Assembly: GCA_964447175.1 (NCBI GenBank)
Contig: CAYURP010000012.1
Span: 1-64,000, forward strand
Reading direction: 5' to 3'
Source: CAYURP01 sp964447175
GTDB taxonomy: Bacteria; Zixibacteria; MSB-5A5; SM23-73-2
DNA: 64,000 bases
Each line of letters opens with the position of its first letter. Position 1 is the first letter of the stretch. Positions 1-8,141 of the stretch are shown here, piece after piece. A program made the translations under genes and the position numbers. The notes under the pieces are model-generated. The model did not search any database. It worked only from the letters and a program-made list of their open reading frames with translations, and was not told the DNA's origin.

Positions 1-398
1 TTCAGATAAATGTTCTCCTGGAGCAGCTTTTTCTTCTCCAGCCCTCTTCTCACAGTAGCTTTTAGATTCTCCAAACTGAAAGGCTTCATCAGATAGTCGT
101 AAGCTCCGGATTTCAGAACGGTAACCGCATTCTCAATAGTAGGCTGACCGGTCATCATCACCACTACCGTCTCCGGCTGAATTTTTAAAGCCAGGTTCAA
201 AACATCCACCCCGGATTTTTCCCCCATCACCAGATCGGTTAGCACCAGATCTACATTCTGACTTTCCAGGATACTAAAAGCCTGCTGGGCATCGTAAGCC
301 GCACAGATTTTATATCCCTCATCTGCCAGCATATCGTTAATCAGGTCACATATATATTTCTCATCATCCACCACTAGAATCAGGGAATCTTCATTCAT
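1..398 (-). CDS. Response regulator receiver domain protein (3' truncated by window edge)
   Basis: The minus-strand frame opens with ATG at 398, preceded by GGGAGGATAGGT as ribosome binding site, and stays open to base 1, so the C-terminus lies outside the window. About 132 codons are visible. They read as a complete CheY-like receiver: an acidic pair DD near residue 11, a phospho-acceptor Asp in LVLTDLVM, the Thr of MMTGQ, and the Lys of YLMKPF. After the receiver comes a charged helix (LEKKKLLQEN) of the type that links receivers to NtrC-type AAA+ output domains, but the output is not visible, so the class is open. No sensor kinase is in the window. Confidence 0.85.
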   Translation of the reverse strand, partial: MNEDSLILVVDDEKYICDLINDMLADEGYKICAAYDAQQAFSILESQNVDLVLTDLVMGEKSGVDVLNLALKIQPETVVVMMTGQPTIENAVTVLKSGAYDYLMKPFSLENLKATVRRGLEKKKLLQENIYL

Positions 399-662
399 AC
401 CTATCCTCCCAAACCACTATCTTTACAGGCTTTCTTACATCTTTTTATCGGCTAATCAGAGGGCAAATTGATTTTTGGTCCTGTATCTTTTATGAACAAA
501 AACACTGTTGCCCTGGACTCCAGTGGTAGACGGATTCAACCAGTAACCCCACTTAACAGTTTTTTCACACAATTCAAATCACACGAAAGCTGTAAACAGT
601 TCTAAAGAATTATAATTTTAATTATAAAAGAAATTAGGAGAGAAATGTGGTGAGAAATCTTT

Positions 663-1313
663 TCAGAATCCCAGTTCCTGACCTACCAAAAAGACTGTAA
701 TCCTCCCCTTTTCCCCTTCTCCTTCTATTATCAGTAGCTGATTGCACATCCGCTTGAAATCTGGGGCATAACATTTAAAATAGTCACAGAGACCATTTTC
801 CCTGCAGGGTGTTTTAAATCCGAGTCTTTTGGCATTCATCGGTGCTGCATAAAAACGTACTCGCTTTATCCCTTCGTCTACATCCCTGACTATTTTATTC
901 ACCCCGGCGACAATTATAACTTTTTTGGCATAAGCCAGACCAGAAGTTTTATTACCCATGCCACTGATATTTATCAGCTCCCCATTTAAAGTGACGGCAT
1001 TGGTCCCGCTTAAGAAATAGTCAGCTAAAGTTCCTCTCTTCCTGATCTCTAAACTCTCCTCTTTTGTTAGCTGGGGAAGATATTGATTATAGACCTCCCA
1101 TTTTCCACACATAAGTTCATTTAAAATACCTGTCTGTTTTAAAGTTAGCGATCCGGCCATACCTACAGAAGAACCTGGGGGGATCATAGCTAAAACAGAC
1201 TTTTTGGCTTGATCTGAGCTTTCGTAGAAAAAAGCTTCCATACCGTTTCTTTTGAGGCTCTGGATCGTTTTCAAAACCAGAGTCTTATAATACCAGAATT
1301 TATTCTCATCCAT
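663..1313 (-). CDS. LUD domain protein (LutC/YkgG-like, DUF162)
   Basis: The protein has about 216 residues. It matches the LUD fold family: an N-terminal helix with Asn/Lys-rich NGMEAFFYESSDQA, a glycine-rich GSSVGMAGSLTLKQTG segment, FLSGTNAVTLNGELINISGMGN, and a C-terminal Cys cluster (PCRENGLCDYFKC). Family members are linked to lactate utilisation (LutC) or are stand-alone proteins of unknown role; no lutA/lutB is nearby, so the substrate is unknown. I chose ATG at 1313 over the in-frame GTG at 1337 because GAGGTAGG sits just upstream and the GTG lies inside a simple repeat. The four C-terminal cysteines could bind metal, which is inference. Confidence 0.75.
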   Translation of the reverse strand: MDENKFWYYKTLVLKTIQSLKRNGMEAFFYESSDQAKKSVLAMIPPGSSVGMAGSLTLKQTGILNELMCGKWEVYNQYLPQLTKEESLEIRKRGTLADYFLSGTNAVTLNGELINISGMGNKTSGLAYAKKVIIVAGVNKIVRDVDEGIKRVRFYAAPMNAKRLGFKTPCRENGLCDYFKCYAPDFKRMCNQLLIIEGEGEKGRITVFLVGQELGF

Positions 1314-1322
1314 AATACCTAC

Positions 1323-1395
1323 CTCTTCACTCTTCACTCTTTACTCTTTACTTTCTACTCTTAACTCTCTACTCTCTACTCTTAACTCTCAACTC
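1323..1395. repeat. Degenerate 7-8 bp tandem array (actcttta-like)
   Basis: The whole gap between the LUD gene and argS is a run of imperfect copies of a 7-8 base unit: actcttc, actcttt, actcttt, actttct, actctta, actctct, actctct, actctta, actctca, actctta. The array touches the upstream GTG of the LUD frame and ends at the argS stop codon. A short stretch of the same unit recurs at 43303-43322, next to the tolC-like stop codon. Confidence 0.8.
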
Positions 1396-3093
1396 TTACA
1401 TCCCCTCCGGTGCCTTTATCCCCAGGATGGTCAGTCCGTTTTTCACCACAGTTTGGACTCCTTTTACCAAAAGGATCCTTGCCTGAGTGGAGATTTTATC
1501 AGAGGTAAGGATACGTTCCTTCTGGTAGAATCTGTTGAAGATGGAACATAAATCAAGAAGATAAGAGCAGATGATGGAAGGCTCATAGGATTCAGCTGCT
1601 AATTTAATCTGCCGGGGATAATCCAGAAGCCTTTTAGCTATTAGATTTTCCTCTTCAGTTATCAAAAGGTTAAAATCAACATCTTTGCCAGCGGGCTTAC
1701 CATACTTTCGCATCAGGCTGCACAATCGGGCATGGGTATACTGGATATAAGGACCGGATTGACCTTCAAAGTTTAAGACCTCCTTCCAGTCGAAATTAAC
1801 ATCCTTCTGGCGTCGGGTGGACAAATCAGCAAAGATCACAGCACCGATCCCCACGTCAAATGCCACCTTTTCTTTATTCTCAAGATCAGGATTTTTCTCC
1901 TGGATTATTTTCAGAGCCAGATCCACAGAACGGTTCAGAACGTCCTCCAAAAGAACGATGGTTCCTCTGCGGGTGGACATAACCTTCTCCTTAAAAAGAA
2001 TCCATCCGAAATCCACGTGCACCAGATCCTTAGCCCAGGGATAGCCCATAAGTTCCAATACCTTGAAAACCTGCTGGAAGTGAAGTTTCTGAGCAGATCC
2101 CACCACATACAACAGCTTGTGAAAGTGATAAGTATCATACCTGTAGATAGCAGCCGTTATATCCCGGGTGGCATAAAGCGTCGCTTCATCTTTCTTCCTC
2201 AAAAGACAGGCTGGCAGGTTGTATTTCTCCAGGTTTACGATCAACGCATCCTGGCTTTTCTGGGTGAGACCAGCAGCTTTCAACTTCTCGATGGTGGAAT
2301 CCATAAATCGATTGTAAAAACTCTCCCCGGTAAATGTATCAAATTCTATTCCCAGCATCTTATATATCCTTTTGAACTCTCCCATACTGTAATCTCTGAA
2401 TCTTTTCCAGAGTTTAGTCGCTTCCCTTTCACCGGACTCCAGTTTTCTGAACCAGATCCTGGCTTCTTCATCCAGGTCTTGATTTTTCTCCGCTTCCTTA
2501 TGAAACTCCACATATAGATCATAAAGTGTGGTTACCGGATCAGATTTAAGTTTTCTTTCATCGCCCCATTTCTGAAAGGCTACTATCAACTTACCGAACT
2601 GAGTGCCCCAGTCACCCAGATGATTTATGCCCACGCACTTATACCCCAGGGTTTTGTATATGTTCGATATGGCGCTGCCAATAACTGTAGATCTCAGGTG
2701 ACCTACTCCAAAAGGCTTGGCAATGTTGGGCGAGGAATAGTCAATAACAATGGTTTTCCCCTTTCCGGATTCATCTCCGCCATATGATTCTCTTTGTTCA
2801 AAAATCCTGGTTAAAACCTCCTGAGCCCGTTTCAATTTGTTCACTTTAAAATTTATATAGGGACCAACAGAATATATCTCATCGATCAGCTCTCTGGGCT
2901 TCAGTTTAGGGGATAGTTCAGTTGCGATTTTATCAGGTGGTTTTCTTAATCTTTTGCTTAAGACAAAACAGGGAAAAGCGTAATCCCCCAATTTCTCCTC
3001 AGGAGGGATCTCTATGATCTTTTCCAATTCAGCAGTTGAGAGATCAATCCTCTCTTTTAGAATGTCTATTATTTCCTCTTCAAATATGTTCAT
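1396..3093 (-). CDS. argS: Arginyl-tRNA synthetase
   Basis: This 565-residue class I aminoacyl-tRNA synthetase charges tRNA-Arg with arginine in the cytoplasm. The ArgRS N-terminal additional domain occupies roughly residues 1-100. The HIGH-type motif is GHLRS at 131-135 in the context SSPNIAKPFGV. The KMSKS counterpart is MSTRRG at 372-377, the usual ArgRS variant. The DALR anticodon-binding domain fills the C-terminus, which ends in GIKAPEGM, close to the canonical APERM ending. Length is normal for the family. dapF follows upstream in the same orientation after about 90 bp, so the two may be co-transcribed. Confidence 0.97.
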   Translation of the reverse strand: MNIFEEEIIDILKERIDLSTAELEKIIEIPPEEKLGDYAFPCFVLSKRLRKPPDKIATELSPKLKPRELIDEIYSVGPYINFKVNKLKRAQEVLTRIFEQRESYGGDESGKGKTIVIDYSSPNIAKPFGVGHLRSTVIGSAISNIYKTLGYKCVGINHLGDWGTQFGKLIVAFQKWGDERKLKSDPVTTLYDLYVEFHKEAEKNQDLDEEARIWFRKLESGEREATKLWKRFRDYSMGEFKRIYKMLGIEFDTFTGESFYNRFMDSTIEKLKAAGLTQKSQDALIVNLEKYNLPACLLRKKDEATLYATRDITAAIYRYDTYHFHKLLYVVGSAQKLHFQQVFKVLELMGYPWAKDLVHVDFGWILFKEKVMSTRRGTIVLLEDVLNRSVDLALKIIQEKNPDLENKEKVAFDVGIGAVIFADLSTRRQKDVNFDWKEVLNFEGQSGPYIQYTHARLCSLMRKYGKPAGKDVDFNLLITEEENLIAKRLLDYPRQIKLAAESYEPSIICSYLLDLCSIFNRFYQKERILTSDKISTQARILLVKGVQTVVKNGLTILGIKAPEGM

Positions 3094-3181
3094 TGCCTAT
3101 TCTAAGTTCTTCTTCTCCTTTAGATTAATAAATCACATTGAAACCTTTAATCAAGCTTTTCTGATTATTTTATTTTATTTT

Positions 3182-4024
3182 TTATAAATAATAGATTCCG
3201 GAGAAAACTTCATAGGTGGGTCCGGTAACGAAAAGATGATTGGTAAATTCATCCCATTCCACCTTCAATTTTCCGTGTGGAAATATAACCTGAGCTTTCC
3301 GGTTAGACTTCCCCTTGAAAAATGCAGTGACCAGAGAGGCGCAGGCACCCGTGCCTGAGGCTAAAGTCTCTCCGGCAGCTCTTTCCCAGACCCGGAGTTC
3401 TATTTTTTGCGGGTCAAGAATTTTGGCAAACTCAACATTGGTTTTCTCGGGAAACATGGAATGGTTTTCGATAAGGGCACCGATCCTTTGCCAATCTTTT
3501 GGAAAATTCTTTACCAGAACCACAGTATGAGGATTTCCCATGGAGAGGGAGGTAATTTCAAAAACCCTCCCCTCTATTTTCAGTTTCTCCTGAATACAGA
3601 ATTTAAGATCACCTTTAACCGGTATCTTTTTCCTGTCCAGAACCGGTTCACCCATATTCACCCTTATCTGAAAATTCTTAGGATCGGTGCTTAAGATTTC
3701 GGTCTGTATCAGTCTGTTTTTGGTTTCAATCCATTCCCTTTTTCTTCTGGAAAGCCTGTGCTGGTACAGATATCGAGCAAAGCAGCGAACGCCATTACCG
3801 CACATCTCCGCTTCTGTTCCGTCGGGATTGAAAAATCCCATCTTGAATTTAGCTTTGGTGCCCGGTAGAATCAGAATCAAGCCATCCCCTCCCACCCCGA
3901 AATGCCTATCGCAAATGCTTTGGGAGAGTTTTTTAAGGTTTGCACCTTTGAGATTATGTTTAAAGCAATCGATATAGATATAGTCGTTGCCCAGAGCTTG
4001 AAGTTTGCTGAATTCAATTTTCAT
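3182..4024 (-). CDS. dapF: Diaminopimelate epimerase
   Basis: The enzyme converts LL- to meso-diaminopimelate for lysine and peptidoglycan synthesis. The 280 residues have the family's two-lobed layout. The catalytic cysteines are Cys75 in EMCGNGVRC and Cys228 in LASGTGAC, the two active-site signatures of DapF. GGDGLI near residue 45 and FNPDGTEAEM are also typical. The cysteine pair is complete, so the protein should be active. The epimerase implies meso-DAP-type peptidoglycan, in line with murB elsewhere in the window. Confidence 0.97.
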   Translation of the reverse strand: MKIEFSKLQALGNDYIYIDCFKHNLKGANLKKLSQSICDRHFGVGGDGLILILPGTKAKFKMGFFNPDGTEAEMCGNGVRCFARYLYQHRLSRRKREWIETKNRLIQTEILSTDPKNFQIRVNMGEPVLDRKKIPVKGDLKFCIQEKLKIEGRVFEITSLSMGNPHTVVLVKNFPKDWQRIGALIENHSMFPEKTNVEFAKILDPQKIELRVWERAAGETLASGTGACASLVTAFFKGKSNRKAQVIFPHGKLKVEWDEFTNHLFVTGPTYEVFSGIYYL

Positions 4025-4212
4025 TTCAATTCACCACATTACCGTTATTTATAAAATGTATTGGTATCATTTTAGGTTCTATGAATCTAACAATACATTA
4101 ACTGCAATTTAAATACTAATAACCTTTTTCGCAAATAATTTTTAAAAAACCGTATAGTAAACCAAAGAATCAGATATCACAGCTTGTATTAATCTGTGAT
4201 AATACAACCGGG
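4025..4212. other. AT-rich spacer upstream of dapF
   Basis: This first part of a 586-bp gene-free gap is AT-rich, with no convincing frame or strong hairpin. It must hold the dapF promoter, but no clear -35/-10 pair was identified. The rest of the gap is described as a repeat cluster and a terminator. Confidence 0.4.
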
Positions 4213-4505
4213 TAGTTCATTCGTTGGTGGCGGAATTGGATTTCCGCCACCAAGTCCTCAGGTTGGGCAAATCCAATTGCCCAACCAACTGGAAAATTTA
4301 TGGATAAGGTCCGGAGACCTTGTCCTACCCACGGAGGTTAACATAAATGTCCACACTCCAATATCTGTCTCATCTGTTGGGAATCTCTTCTTCGTTGGTT
4401 GCGAAATTATCGTCAAGACCCGTTTCGGGGATTTCCGCCACCAGGTCCTCAAGTTGGGCAAATCCAATTGCCCAACCAACTGGAGCTGAAGCTCGCCGCT
4501 ACATA
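4213..4505. repeat. Intergenic hairpin cluster with duplicated 55-bp unit
   Basis: Two direct copies of a 55-bp unit lie at 4239-4293 and 4430-4484 and differ at two positions. Hairpins: 4224-4253 (12-bp perfect stem TTGGTGGCGGAA, 6-nt loop), 4261-4286 (10-bp stem GGTTGGGCAA, 6-nt loop) with its second copy at 4453-4476, 4306-4321 (AAGGTC/GACCTT, followed at 4325 by CTAC), 4419-4429 (CCCG/CGGG) and 4483-4494 (GAGCT/AGCTC, followed four bases later by CTAC). Short frames on both strands here simply read through the repeats and have no family resemblance. Confidence 0.8.
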
Positions 4506-4544
4506 TTGATCGATCCGTTCCATCTGTTGGGAATAATATTAATA

Positions 4545-4582
4545 TAAAAAAATCCCGCCCCGAATTGAATCGGGGCGGGAAT
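4545..4582 (-). terminator. Rho-independent terminator of the C39-like peptidase gene
   Basis: On the minus strand the sequence forms an 11-bp GC-rich stem (TCCCGCCCCGA paired with TCGGGGCGGGA) followed directly by seven T residues. It lies about 30 bp past the stop codon of the gene ending at 4611. Confidence 0.9.
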
Positions 4583-4610
4583 CAGTCTCCGTATCAGAAT
4601 ACAGGGTCAA

Positions 4611-7600
4611 TTATGGACGATAGGGGTAACATCCTACACCAAGATTCTGCCACTGCGGATCAGTAAACAGACTCGTTCTCTTGAATAACTGTTCGTATTC
4701 CTCGTCAAAGAACCGGTTCTTGTCAATAGGTGCATCAGGCTTACTTTTGAGAATGTAATTCACCAGAAAGACAACATCATCGATCTTGACCTCGCCATCG
4801 CAGTTCACATCACCCTGATTGATGAAGGGTAGTGGAGGTGGACCGCTTCTCAGCGTGTAGCCCACTAAGTATACTATGTCAGCTATGTCCAAAAGGCCCG
4901 GTGAAGCTACGCCAGTACCGAAGTCGCCCACGTCTCCTCTGTAGAAGCCAGCCAATCTCAGTAGCCTGTAGAGTTTGCATCTGTAGGCAGTATAGTCGGT
5001 GGACGGAATCTGAGTGTCGTACCAGATGAAGTACTCCTGAAGATTCTTCTCTCCCGGAGCCAGGCTGAACTTCTCGGAGTTCAACAGATAACCATAGTCG
5101 AAGGTGTCAGTGTGAGCGGGTGTCTTATCCGGCACAGACCAGTAGGTCATCTCCATCATGAATTTCAGAGAATCATACGGACCGCCAGGAACGAACTCAT
5201 AGAAGTAGGAGTTATGATCACCGATATCCATACCCGGAGCGATCTTGCCCAAAGAGGTCGGTGCTAAGGTCACGTAAGCCACCTTGCCTTCCTCAGTGGA
5301 GTCATATGCCCAGTAGGTATTGGTAACCGAATCTCCGCCACCAAAGGAGGTGTTAGTAGGATCGGGCACATTAACATCCCAGTCCATAAACAGTGCCCAC
5401 TCTAAGTCGTCTATCTGGGTCTCTCCGGTGTTGGTGATCACAAACTTCTGGATGACCACGTCGCCTTCCGGCTCCAGATAATACACATCTCCACCTGGAT
5501 CAAAACCGACACCCAGCATCTCAATGTCCAGAGGTAGCGCATGACCCGTCACGCTGTGATAGAAGGAAGTCCGGCACTTCTCAAGCAGCACGTCATCATA
5601 ATACTCATAATCGCACACCAAATCACCGTACGGGAAGAACCCGATGTCCTCACCAACAGCAGTTATACCCATGGCCAGATCATCAGCTGAGGTTCCCAAA
5701 AGGACGGTTCCCTCGAACAGGTCATCGGTATAGTCAGGGTAGTACTCCCAGTAGACGAATCCAGGACCCTCTTCTCCGTAGTTGCTCTTGACCATAGCCA
5801 CGTTCCAGGAGTCAAGCTGGTCTGAGACAAACGGTTCGGCAGGACAGATCACCACTGCATACTCGATCTCGGTATGCACTGGATACTGAGGAGTAGCTGA
5901 GGGTGCCATGTAAGGCTCCAGCTCAGGAGTGAAGTTCATTCCGTAGAATAACGGGTCATATACATCATAATCAGGTATGAAGAGAAATCCACCCGGGCTG
6001 GGTGAGGGCCATCCTATCACGTAGTAATCGTGGGAAACGTTGCCCGCATCATAATGAAGTGGTGGATCGGTGTTTTGAGTGTGATCGTGAACATAGAATA
6101 CACCACCGGAACTGTCGCCCGGAGTCAGTCCATCACAGAATCCGTTAATGAACGGGTCGCTGAAGCTGAACATGAATTGCTCGATGTTCACTCCCTCCAC
6201 GTTGACATAATGTCCACCCAGACGGTACCAGATTTCCTCTACCTCATCAAAATACCAGAAGCCTAACAGAAGGATCACGTCCTGGGACCGCCTGACCTGA
6301 TACTCAATATCCTCATAGGTGGGCTGAACTATGGTGTTCTCGGTAATCCAGAACCCATGGGCTTCGATCAAGTCCAGTATACACTGCTGCATATCATATA
6401 CATCGGTTCCTTCGGGACCAGTGTTCATGCAGGCCGCCAGCTCAGCTATCATAGCCGGCGGGATGGTCGGATCCCAGCCGCCATACCAGTTGCTGATGGA
6501 ATACCAGGGGAAACCTCCGGCAAAACACCACCACAGACAGTTGGACAAAGCTGCCGGTCCGCACCAGTTAGGCTCAGCCTGGTTAAAATCAGGTATCCCA
6601 TCCGGAGCATAACCGTAGTCCACCGGCTCAACCAGATAATAAGAACCCCAGGTGGTCTCCGGAGGATCACCGGTAATATCAACTATGCACAGCTCCAGAT
6701 CCTCTCTAACAGGCTCTCTGCACTCCCACTCACCAAAGGAAGCCTTGTGATACCATGCGTCTCTCAAGTCACATTCGTTCTGATCTCTGGTAAAGCCCTC
6801 TGCGCGCAACACTACACATCCACCATAAACATCAGTTATGGAATAAACGTAAGGAAGTTCAGGACCTTTTATCTCACTGCGGTAATAACCATCGTGAAAA
6901 CCAGAAATTGGCGGTGCCTGATCAAAGTATGTGGTAATCCACCAACCATATCTGGTTGTGTCTGGCCCACAGCGTTCCGGATCGGGACCCTCAGTAAAAT
7001 CATCTGAGTTTAATAGTTGCCACCAAGCTAAAAATGGACCATGGACGCACGGGCGCTCTTCCTCTGGAATCTCTAAACCCACGAGAAATTGACCAGCCTC
7101 ATCAAGGTATACCCAGGTTCCTTCAGAAGGACTCCACCAATAACCATATGCTGCAACCGCAATGAGCAAGGAGCAGGGCGCAGGAACATTCATCCGAAGG
7201 TAGATACCTGAGACCTCAAAAGGATAGATCGGATAGCCGCATGCACTTATATCTGCATTAAGTTGTGGGTCCTGACGAACAAAGTATTCCACATACGAAC
7301 CGCAACAGTTCAACCGATCATCGAAATAGTCTGGCCAGGGCTGATAGTAGCAACAGGGGTCAAGATTAGGATCTATCAGACACTCCGTAAGCGGCGCCTC
7401 CTCCTGCGTTCCATATTGGTTGGCATATTTGATTGTACCTTCTACATCCGCAAGTTTCACTTGGAGATCCTCAGGTGAAATACCAGAATAGGATCTAGTT
7501 ATCACATCCGAATAATATGAAGAGGGAATCTCCCGCTTTGCAACCGTAGGCGTCTCAGCAAGCTTGTCTTGTCCTCTGGGGATTATTTTGCTGGGGGTCG

Positions 7601-7691
7601 CTTCCTTGTTGATCTGCTTGGCATACAATAAGGTAAAACCTCCCACCAAAATCAATCCTGCCAGAAGTATTAATAATAACTTTTTGTTCAT
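4611..7691 (-). CDS. Secreted C39-like cysteine peptidase with C-terminal dockerin-like pair
   Basis: The protein has 1026 residues. An N-terminal hydrophobic segment (LLLILLAGLILVGGF) acts as signal peptide with likely cleavage after LLYA. Around residues 365-510 lies a papain-fold domain of the C39_2 type: Cys377 in NWCGPAALSN, His494 in GGHYVNVEG and an Asp in FSFSDP follow the C-H-D order. Further on are beta-rich segments with no confident family. Residues about 917-988 carry two EF-hand-like repeats, the second reading GDVNCDGEVKIDD followed by VVFLVNYILKS, as in dockerins. A 38-residue tail follows. The start has GAAGGAGG upstream. Role is inferred: an exported peptidase or peptidase-like adhesin assembled on the cell surface. 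Confidence 0.75.
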   Translation of the reverse strand: MNKKLLLILLAGLILVGGFTLLYAKQINKEATPSKIIPRGQDKLAETPTVAKREIPSSYYSDVITRSYSGISPEDLQVKLADVEGTIKYANQYGTQEEAPLTECLIDPNLDPCCYYQPWPDYFDDRLNCCGSYVEYFVRQDPQLNADISACGYPIYPFEVSGIYLRMNVPAPCSLLIAVAAYGYWWSPSEGTWVYLDEAGQFLVGLEIPEEERPCVHGPFLAWWQLLNSDDFTEGPDPERCGPDTTRYGWWITTYFDQAPPISGFHDGYYRSEIKGPELPYVYSITDVYGGCVVLRAEGFTRDQNECDLRDAWYHKASFGEWECREPVREDLELCIVDITGDPPETTWGSYYLVEPVDYGYAPDGIPDFNQAEPNWCGPAALSNCLWWCFAGGFPWYSISNWYGGWDPTIPPAMIAELAACMNTGPEGTDVYDMQQCILDLIEAHGFWITENTIVQPTYEDIEYQVRRSQDVILLLGFWYFDEVEEIWYRLGGHYVNVEGVNIEQFMFSFSDPFINGFCDGLTPGDSSGGVFYVHDHTQNTDPPLHYDAGNVSHDYYVIGWPSPSPGGFLFIPDYDVYDPLFYGMNFTPELEPYMAPSATPQYPVHTEIEYAVVICPAEPFVSDQLDSWNVAMVKSNYGEEGPGFVYWEYYPDYTDDLFEGTVLLGTSADDLAMGITAVGEDIGFFPYGDLVCDYEYYDDVLLEKCRTSFYHSVTGHALPLDIEMLGVGFDPGGDVYYLEPEGDVVIQKFVITNTGETQIDDLEWALFMDWDVNVPDPTNTSFGGGDSVTNTYWAYDSTEEGKVAYVTLAPTSLGKIAPGMDIGDHNSYFYEFVPGGPYDSLKFMMEMTYWSVPDKTPAHTDTFDYGYLLNSEKFSLAPGEKNLQEYFIWYDTQIPSTDYTAYRCKLYRLLRLAGFYRGDVGDFGTGVASPGLLDIADIVYLVGYTLRSGPPPLPFINQGDVNCDGEVKIDDVVFLVNYILKSKPDAPIDKNRFFDEEYEQLFKRTSLFTDPQWQNLGVGCYPYRP

Positions 7692-7985
7692 TTGTCGTTT
7701 CCTCCTTCAAAATGAACGATTGTCAATAACTATAATCAATCTTTCTCTTTTCCTTACTATCACCTCCTTCAACCCCCATGCAAAAAGATTTAAAGTTCTC
7801 AGTGGATAGTGATATCCACCACTTTGAGCCATTTGGGATTACCAACATCTAAACCCGGTGACCCGCGCTGGTTTTTCACCCAGCTTTAGTTAGAATATCG
7901 ACACATTACTTTTGGGTTTAACATAAAATCCAAAAGATTCAGTGTCACTTATTTAGAGGCTACTCTTACCTTGTCCCCCTCATCT
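7692..7985 (-). promoter_or_regulatory. Long structured leader of the C39-like peptidase gene
   Basis: The roughly 290 nt between the predicted transcription start and the ATG hold two hairpins: 7802-7819 (GTGGATA/TATCCAC, 4-nt loop) and 7867-7884 (GCTGG/CCAGC). A 12-base stretch complementary to the 16S 3' end (minus strand GAAGGAGGTGAT, 7759-7770) is not followed by any useful frame. I could not match the leader to a known riboswitch. Confidence 0.4.
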
Positions 7986-7992
7986 ATAGATA

Positions 7993-8020
7993 AATATACT
8001 TAAAACCCTTTATTTGTCAA
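7993..8020 (-). promoter_or_regulatory. Sigma70-type promoter for the C39-like peptidase gene
   Basis: On the minus strand TTGACA (8020-8015) and TATATT (7998-7993) are separated by 16 bp. This exact pair with the same spacing occurs again upstream of the other peptidase gene with a dockerin tail (19847-19874). Confidence 0.65.
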
Positions 8021-8141
8021 GGGAAAAAAGCTAAAAAAACAATTTTTTTTCACATTTTTCAAATTAGCAGAAATATATAAAAGTTAATGTTTTATCGTTT
8101 AAGCTGTTGTCGGACAAGATATTGGTATGCCCTTCACGTTT

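Noticed and set aside
2017..2517. 166-codon frame antisense to argS
   Set aside because: Shadow of the argS reading frame, which has clear motifs throughout.
4196..4489. Open frames on both strands over the first hairpin cluster
   Set aside because: They read through duplicated palindromes, which keep frames open on both strands; no SD, no family resemblance.
7802..7884. Known riboswitch (c-di-GMP, glycine, preQ1) in the leader of the C39-like gene
   Set aside because: Hairpins are present but none of the conserved core sequences of these classes could be matched.
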